From: Owenia fusiformis
Lineage: Eukaryota; Annelida; Polychaeta; Sabellida; Oweniidae
Assembly (NCBI GenBank): GCA_903813345.2
Contig: CAIIXF020000008.1
Location: 19,204,822 to 19,268,821 of the forward strand
DNA: 64,000 nt
Reading direction: 5' to 3'
The position numbers were made by a program, and so were the translations under genes. Below the pieces are notes generated by a model. That model was not told the DNA's origin and ran no database searches. It saw only the letters and a list, made by a program, of their open reading frames with translations. The stretch's first letter is position 1, and the number at the start of each line of letters is the position of its first letter. Positions 57,948 to 64,000 of the stretch are shown here, piece by piece.

Positions 57948-60900
57948 CTAGTCCTTCTTTATTTTTTTAGATACGCCACTTCCTTCTTGTGCATTTGTTT
58001 CTGACAGCTTACGTTTATGTCCAGCTGATTCCACCAGTTCAGCAAGGTCACTTCTTCTTGCCTTTATTAGTGCACTAGCTAGTACCTTTCTCTTGTTGAC
58101 ACTCCTTGGTTGTCTTTGCCTCCAATTTATTAGTACCTTGAAGGCCCAACCTCCAGCATTGTGTTGGTCACTCATTTTGATGTTCTCAGTCTCTGCGGTG
58201 GGGATGCCAAGTTCAACAGAAACTTCCTGAAGATCAAATCCCACTTCTTTGCCTATTTTTAGGAGCAACTGGTCATCTAGTTCATCTGTAATAAAATATA
58301 CTCATTTATTATTTGCATGATTGGTCTCAAACTTTTTGAATTGATGCAAGTTTTGTTCCATATTAGTGGGGTTTATGTAAGTCTGTGCATTTTTAGATGG
58401 CTGCCAATAATCAAATCATCATGTCTATTTAGTGAATGACATGTGAGACAAAGCCCACTTTCACCTATTTAGACATGTCACAAACAGAACATAAGATTCT
58501 GGGCTGCCAATAACCCTAGGTAGACTATGAAGGCCAATTGTGTTTCGAAAGGAACAGTATGGTGTGCTATAAAAAAAGGGCACAGTGGGCCCATTCTGGT
58601 TCAAAGACACCCCAAGAGATCATGTAACAGTAAATTCTGAAATGTACCAGAAGCTGATCCACGAACATTTCCAACTTATGACGGAACAAATGGATGAGAA
58701 TAAGAAGTGTCTTCTTCCAGCAGGACGGAACACCTCCTTATTGGTCTAACAGCAGCCTTGAATATCTAGAGGGAGTGTTTCCTAGCGATAGGCTTATCTA
58801 ACGCAGGACCCCAAACATATGGCAACCATGCTCTCCAGATGCCAATCCATGAGATTACTTTCGTGGATATGGATTACCAGAACCATCCCAACACAGTTTA
58901 TGAGCTTAAGGCTAACATCACACATGAGATCAACCAAATACCATGGAATATGATTCAGTGAGTTGTTGATAACTTCAATGTGCATGTCCTAGCAACACTT
59001 GGTTAGCGTTGCATGGATGGAACATGTAATTCAATAAAATGGATGCAATGATTTGATTGGCAGTCACCTAAATCCGCAGAAACATACATAGAAACTGCTA
59101 ATATGCAACAAAACTCCATCCTTCTACTATTCTTCTTATGTCTACTAACTATCTGCCACAATTAAAAAAAACTGTTCTCAAATGTCTATGTATCACTTCT
59201 ATACTAACTATGTACTATTTGTAATTTGCAAATCTGTATATCTTGTTTAGCATGCAATTAAAGCATGTTTGCTTCAGTTTGAAAATTACAATAAGAAAAA
59301 ATTGTTAGACTTTATTTAAGTATGGTGCATGTATTATATTAACCTCCATTTCCTGAAGCTCCCTGCATTTCAGAGTTTGGCTGTTGCTCTTCCTTAATTT
59401 TATGAGGGTCTTCTTTTGATTCATTTGTAGAGCTTCCTACAGTTGCCTCTGCATGTTCTGGTTGCCTCACTGATGACTCACTGATACCTTGATTAGACAT
59501 GCAATTTAGCGATTAAAAGTCTTGAAGGTTTTGTTTGCTTCAGTCAACTGATGGATTGAACAAAGTAACATAAATCTGGTGATGATGCCATTTGTTGGAA
59601 AACCAAGCTCATCTTTGAAATCTATCTGAATTGTTAATGCCTTTCAAATTGGTGTTTCATTTTCAATTACATTTTGAATGTTAATTATTCCAATAAGTAG
59701 TTCATTTTAAATACATCTTTATATATTGTATAATATTAATATTTTTACCTCGAGTGTCATTGTTTTCCACCAGTTCGGCAAGGTCATTTCTCCCTGCCTT
59801 TCTGAGTGCAGTAGCAAAAGCTTTTCTCTTGTTGACACTCCCTGGTTGTCTTTGCCTCCAGTTTATTAGTACCTTGAAGGCCCAATCTCCAGCATTCTGT
59901 TGGTCACTCATTTTGATGTTCTCAGTCTCTGCAGTTGGGATATTAAGTTCAACAGAAATGTTGAGAAGATCATATCCCACTTTCTTGCCTATCTTTAGGA
60001 GCAATTGGTCATCTAATTCATCTGTAATTAAATGTATATAATTAGTAGCATTCTGTACACAATATAATATCTACACTGTAGATGACTTTTATGGAGATTA
60101 CATAAGTTGTCCATTCATCTCTCAGATCCTTTTCTGTCTTGCAAATCTATCCAGGCCACAGTTAAGAAGGAATGTCAATGTACAATACCTATACTACACT
60201 ACTTATGTTTTTTATCAAGTATTTGAAACATGTTTGCTTCAATTTAAATGTTGCAATGAGTTTTGATCATATATTATATTAACCTCTATTTGTTGAAGCT
60301 TCTTGCATTCTGGAGTTTGGCTGTGGATCTTCTTTGATTATATTTTTGACTTCTTTTGATTCATTTGTAGAGCTTCCTACAGTTGCCTCTGCATGTTCTG
60401 GTTGCCTCACAGATGACTCAATAATACCTAGATTAGACATGCAATTTAGCGATTAAAAGTCTTATATTTTGTGTGCTTTGGTTTATTTATTTCATTTTGT
60501 GTGACCTGAAACATTTTACCTTGTGTGTCATTGCTTTCCAACAGTTCAGCAAGGTCACTTCTCCCTGCATTTTTTAATGCAGTAGCAAGAACTTTCCTCT
60601 TGTTGACACCCCTTGGTTGTCTTTGTTTCCAGATTGTGAGAATTTTGAAAGCCCATTCTCCTGCATTATGTTGACTGCTGGCCTTTGTATTCTCAATCTC
60701 TGCAGTGTTTATACCAAGTTGAATAGCTACCTTAACAATGTCATTTCCGAATTTCCCGCCTATTGTATGAAGCAGTTTATCATTTAGTTCATCTGTAATA
60801 AAATGTTAATAATATCCAGTTCATCTGTTTGAAAATATGGAAGAAATCTAACAGTTTATCCATGTGTATCATCTATACATGAGGTATTACTCCACTAAAA

Positions 60901-61306
60901 GTAGTGCAGATCAGTCCTTTATGTTTGTGATTGTGTATTTGTAAGTATTAAGTCATATTAACAATACCAACTTTATTTTTGAAGGATATCCACTAAATGA
61001 TGGTTGGATCAAGTTTTGTTGTAAAATGAACCTTGGCTTATATGTTAATCGTTTGATTGACTGCGAGCTAGGAATTGACAAATCAATGGTGGAGTGATAC
61101 CACATCATTAATAGTGGTATTTATACAGTAAAGTACTAGGTTATTGTTTCAAATAGCTTGTTTCAAAATGCATTTAATGCAATGCATCAATAAAAGAAAT
61201 ATAAACAGTTATAAGAAATAATTTTTGAAGTGTCTGTTTGAGTGTCTATAAAATACAATTTTGTTTCAGAGTATATAATGATATAAATGTAATGCTTACC
61301 TGCCAT
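57948..61306 (-). CDS. Protein with three tandem death domains
   Basis: Six exons on the minus strand, all joined in phase 1: a 7-nt coding start exon (61306-61300, ATGGCAG), death domain 1 (60792-60520), linker (60427-60284), death domain 2 (60021-59749), linker (59487-59344) and death domain 3 plus tail (58285-57948). The product is 392 residues, MADELNDKLLHTIGGKFGND onward. Each domain shows the death-fold pattern: LLLKIGKxVG, LGIPTAETENIK, AGxWAFKVLINWRQRQP, ALxKAGRSDLAEL. The linkers are Glu/Ser-rich and nearly identical (ESSVRQPEHAEATVGSSTNE). The C-terminus is basic (KRKLSE...KKIKKD), a possible nuclear signal. Death domains assemble apoptosis or innate immune signalling complexes; the partner is unknown. 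The gene is antisense to VPS39, just beyond its exon 12. Exon structure is inferred from phase and GT-AG sites. Confidence 0.85.
58500..59045 (+). pseudogene. Mariner-type transposase relic
   Basis: The + strand encodes broken pieces of a mariner/IS630-type transposase: FKDTPRDHVTVNSEMYQKLI, then FQQDGTPPYWSNSSLEYLEG (second catalytic Asp region), then SPDANP-stop-DYFRGYG (third catalytic region) and a diverged DNFNVHVLATL. In-frame stops and shifts show it is dead. It lies in the last intron of the death-domain gene. Confidence 0.75.
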
Positions 61307-62854
61307 ATTTAAGTTATGGTTTTACAACTTTCCTTTAGCATAACAATAAGCTTACTAAACTGGGGTGTACAATGCAAAACAAACTATGTGTAGACAATTG
61401 AGGAGAATTGAAAGAAAACGAAACTCTTTTGAATCACCTTTTTCATAAAAAAAACACTTCAAAACACCTATCAAAGATTTCAGTTATCACCCACATACAT
61501 TTTCAATTGGACATGTACTTTATATTTGGATTTACTTGATTTAATTGTTATCTTAATTTTTCTTAGAATGCCACTTAATTATGTAAAAAATCACTAAGAA
61601 ACGAAAATTTTGTTCCTCCATAGAGGTAATAAATATATGATTTTGAGAAGTTCATACTTTAATAATTAATCTTCAAGTTGTTTTTGAAACTGCCTCTACC
61701 TGAGATAAAGTGATAAGAAAAAGAAACAAAAATGAACTTCTTCAACAGAGTTAATAAATTTAAAGTTCTTGAAGTACTTTTAATCTTTATCTGATAACTG
61801 ACCTTTAAACTACCTCTCATCCAAAGTAATCGATCAATAAAAGAAATAAAACACAAACTTCTCACATTTCAAAGAAATTTTAAGATAACATGTGTATATT
61901 GAGTGTCCCGCCCCAAAAAATTGTGCCAAAATTAATAAAGGGAATTGATATTTTTCCTTCATCTAAAAATTAAACTTGCACATGATGAGGAGCATCTCAA
62001 AAGAGATTTTGTTACGTTGATGATCTTTATGAATATTGTCACATTGGCAATATTCATGAATATCGTCATTGTAACAAAAGCGAGGGACTAAATATGTAAA
62101 TTGTGTCTTCGTTAACATACCAAACATAGAACTGCCACATATTCTCAAACTAGACTATCTTCCTTAACTTTGAGCCAAATTATTGTCCACACCTTGACTT
62201 ATAAGTGGTGTGGAATCAAGAAATTAAAATATTTTACTGAAAACGAAGCCCGGAAGTTCTTCCATCTTGTTACGCTGACGTATTGTCAGTGTAACTAGGT
62301 GAGTTATACCAGTGCCTATCGTAAAGGAAAGCAAGCACAAGAAATTTCAGCCAAATCCTTTGATGTTTAGACCTTGGATGCCACATCTTCTGATGAAACA
62401 GCCTAATATTCCATGCTGATATACAGACACAGATATACATACCAAAATCTTTTGTATGAGCTGAGATTGACTTTGTAAAACGTACTCAGTCACTTAACAC
62501 AACAAGTGAAGTACATATTTATATTAGGCAATGGTGCGTTTTATTAAACAAAGAAATACCAGTACATAATATCTCACAAGAAATATTTGTCTTTGATTGT
62601 CTTTAAATGTCAATTGCGCTGATGTTCTATGCTGTGGTCTCTTTGGTACATGGACATCACACATTGTCCTGCAACAGAAGTAAGTGTACATGTAAATAGC
62701 GATTATCCAATATGAGGTTCAGGATATTGGGATTATCTGGAGGCAAATATAATATATCAATAGTGTGCTTGTTGTCTGTAATTCATGTTTTTTGTGTACA
62801 TGTCGAAACAAAACTGGTTTTTTTAATAGCTAAAAATGTTCATTTTCTTACATT
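61307..62854. other. Intergenic DNA between the two death-domain genes
   Basis: No exon is seen. It contains the upstream region of the three-domain gene and, on the minus strand, a possible AATAAA (62545-62540) for the one-domain gene. A short inverted repeat around atgaatattgcc (62029-62065) may be a small hairpin. Confidence 0.4.
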
Positions 62855-63442
62855 TTACACAGTAACAGCTATGTCTCGCCTCCCTGCCCTTATAAGAGCC
62901 TCCGCCAACTGGGTCTTCATGTTTTGAAGATTTTGATCCGCTTGCCTTTGTTGCCAGGTTTTCAGTGTCCTAAAGGACCACTGTTCTGCATCATGGGGAT
63001 TAGACGCTTTGATGTTCTCCATTTCAGCAGAAGTAATCTTCAGATGAACGCTAAGGGAATGATAGTTACTTCCCACTTGTTTTGAAATCCTCAGCAACAG
63101 CTCATCAATTGTTTCTGTAAAAATGTTATAGATATATAAGAGAATTCAGTTTCAGATCAATTATCAAAAACCAATGGCAGTCAATTTTTTCTTGAAAATT
63201 TCCACATGAATAGAGTCACTTTATTGCGTTGTCGTTTTCCTAGAATATCAAAATCTTGATTACATTCAAAATCGTAGAAAGTGGAAATGTTGAAAATTAA
63301 TTTTTTTGTGATCATATAAATTCAAGCAATGGAAGATATTTGCTTGTTATTGAATTAGATACCCAAATGAGTCTAATTAATTATAAAAGTTACGATAAAT
63401 ATCTTAATATCTGCTACCTTTACCTGCCATGTCAGCTGCCAT
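62855..63442 (-). CDS. Single death-domain protein
   Basis: Two exons on the minus strand (63442-63424 and 63114-62855) encode 92 residues: MAADMAETIDELLLRISKQV onward, essentially one death domain (SVHLKITSAEMENIKASNPH, WSFRTLKTWQQRQ, ALIRAGRRDIAVTV-stop). The tiny first coding exon ends ATGGCAG in phase 1, the same form as the neighbouring three-domain gene, so the two are tandem paralogues. With little beyond the domain, it could act as a death-domain adaptor or a competitor of the larger protein; this is inference. Confidence 0.8.
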
Positions 63443-64000
63443 GACTGAATTAATACTAGATTTACCAATCAGCCACTTATAACCAGTTAAATGATTGAGC
63501 AAAAATCCAAAGAAAAGTAAACATCATGATATTTTCTTAAAACTCATTTTTTAATTCTCCTTTTAAGATTTCATTCTTCTCTGTATCCTAAATCTTACTT
63601 TGGTACTTGCTTGTATTCGTAGCACTTCAGAGATGAGGAAGTATATGCTATATTTGCTAGAAATCTCTTTATCTTAGATATTGAACTTTAATGTCTATAA
63701 GTTCAAGAGCTTTTAAACATTGTTATTTAGTTAATAGAACATAAGAAATCGATGAGTGACTGAATGAAAAAGTTTTAATTTTGAAATACATTCATTGTTT
63801 TTTAATTAACTTTTTCAAATAAAATCAGATGATGCAAATGAAAAACCTTTATCATTGGAATTTCATAATAAACGTTCAAAAAATCTCTGTCATGTTTTAC
63901 AATATGTTTTATTTATTTGATCTTTAACATGCAAACACTAAAAGCATAATATTATTTAGTATAATATTAACTCAGACTTTAAACAAATACTTGGTTTCAT
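63443..64000. other. Upstream flank of the single death-domain gene, nothing recognised
   Basis: AT-rich sequence up to the window edge. I see no exon of VPS39 and no further death-domain exon. Confidence 0.4.

Overview
This is a 64 kb piece of an intron-rich, AT-rich nuclear genome of an invertebrate animal. The genes are split by GT-AG introns and are recognisable as conserved animal genes. Between them lies a dense layer of small DNA transposons, SINE/LINE/Penelope relics and tandem repeats. An intronless TRIM-NHL gene and tandem death-domain genes fit lineages with expanded innate-immunity families (molluscs, brachiopods, amphioxus, hemichordates). The phylum cannot be fixed from the sequence alone.

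Layout. (1) 1-10671, + strand: the C-terminal six exons of TAF1A (RNA polymerase I factor SL1 subunit). Its introns hold a selenocysteine tRNA gene (1299-1385), a 22-copy minisatellite with a higher-order period (2021-4275) and an intronless TRIM-NHL gene (6055-7962). (2) 12400-18535, - strand: complete seven-exon EIF3K, tail-to-tail with TAF1A, with nested DNA transposons in intron 1. (3) 18801-20150, + strand: a secreted MCFD2-like EF-hand gene, head-to-head with EIF3K across 265 bp. (4) 20300-27012: no gene; a LINE fragment, a pogo-like MITE, a palindrome-rich element at 23.7-25.6 kb, and a MITE carrying two nested insertions. (5) 27053-31462, + strand: LPGAT1, five coding exons. (6) 31463-36023: no gene, MITEs and simple repeats. 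(7) 36024-48670, - strand: WDR92/DNAAF10, eight exons. Its 8 kb intron 4 holds two tandem arrays and a single-exon C2H2 zinc-finger gene on the opposite strand (43572-45029). (8) 48929-57747, + strand: the first 12 exons of VPS39, head-to-head with WDR92 across 258 bp. (9) 57948-63442, - strand: a three-death-domain gene and a one-death-domain gene, either nested antisense in a long VPS39 intron or placed there by a rearrangement or assembly join.

The genes are a mixed housekeeping set (rRNA transcription, translation initiation, ER cargo export, phospholipid remodelling, dynein assembly, vacuolar fusion) with no sign of one shared pathway. Coding starts and ends were set by joining exons in phase and comparing with remembered family sequences; no search was run.

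The most interesting observations: the 3' splice site and first codons of an exon are tandemly duplicated in two unrelated genes (VPS39 exon 12, about seven decayed copies; TAF1A, two copies), and the 3' part of the tRNA-Sec gene is duplicated in the same style. Others are the modular phase-1 death-domain gene, the highly homogenised zinc-finger gene with a stop inside its finger array, evenly spaced 16-bp palindromes around a 1.9 kb element, and a group of CAG-ended transposons with 5-bp target-site duplications.
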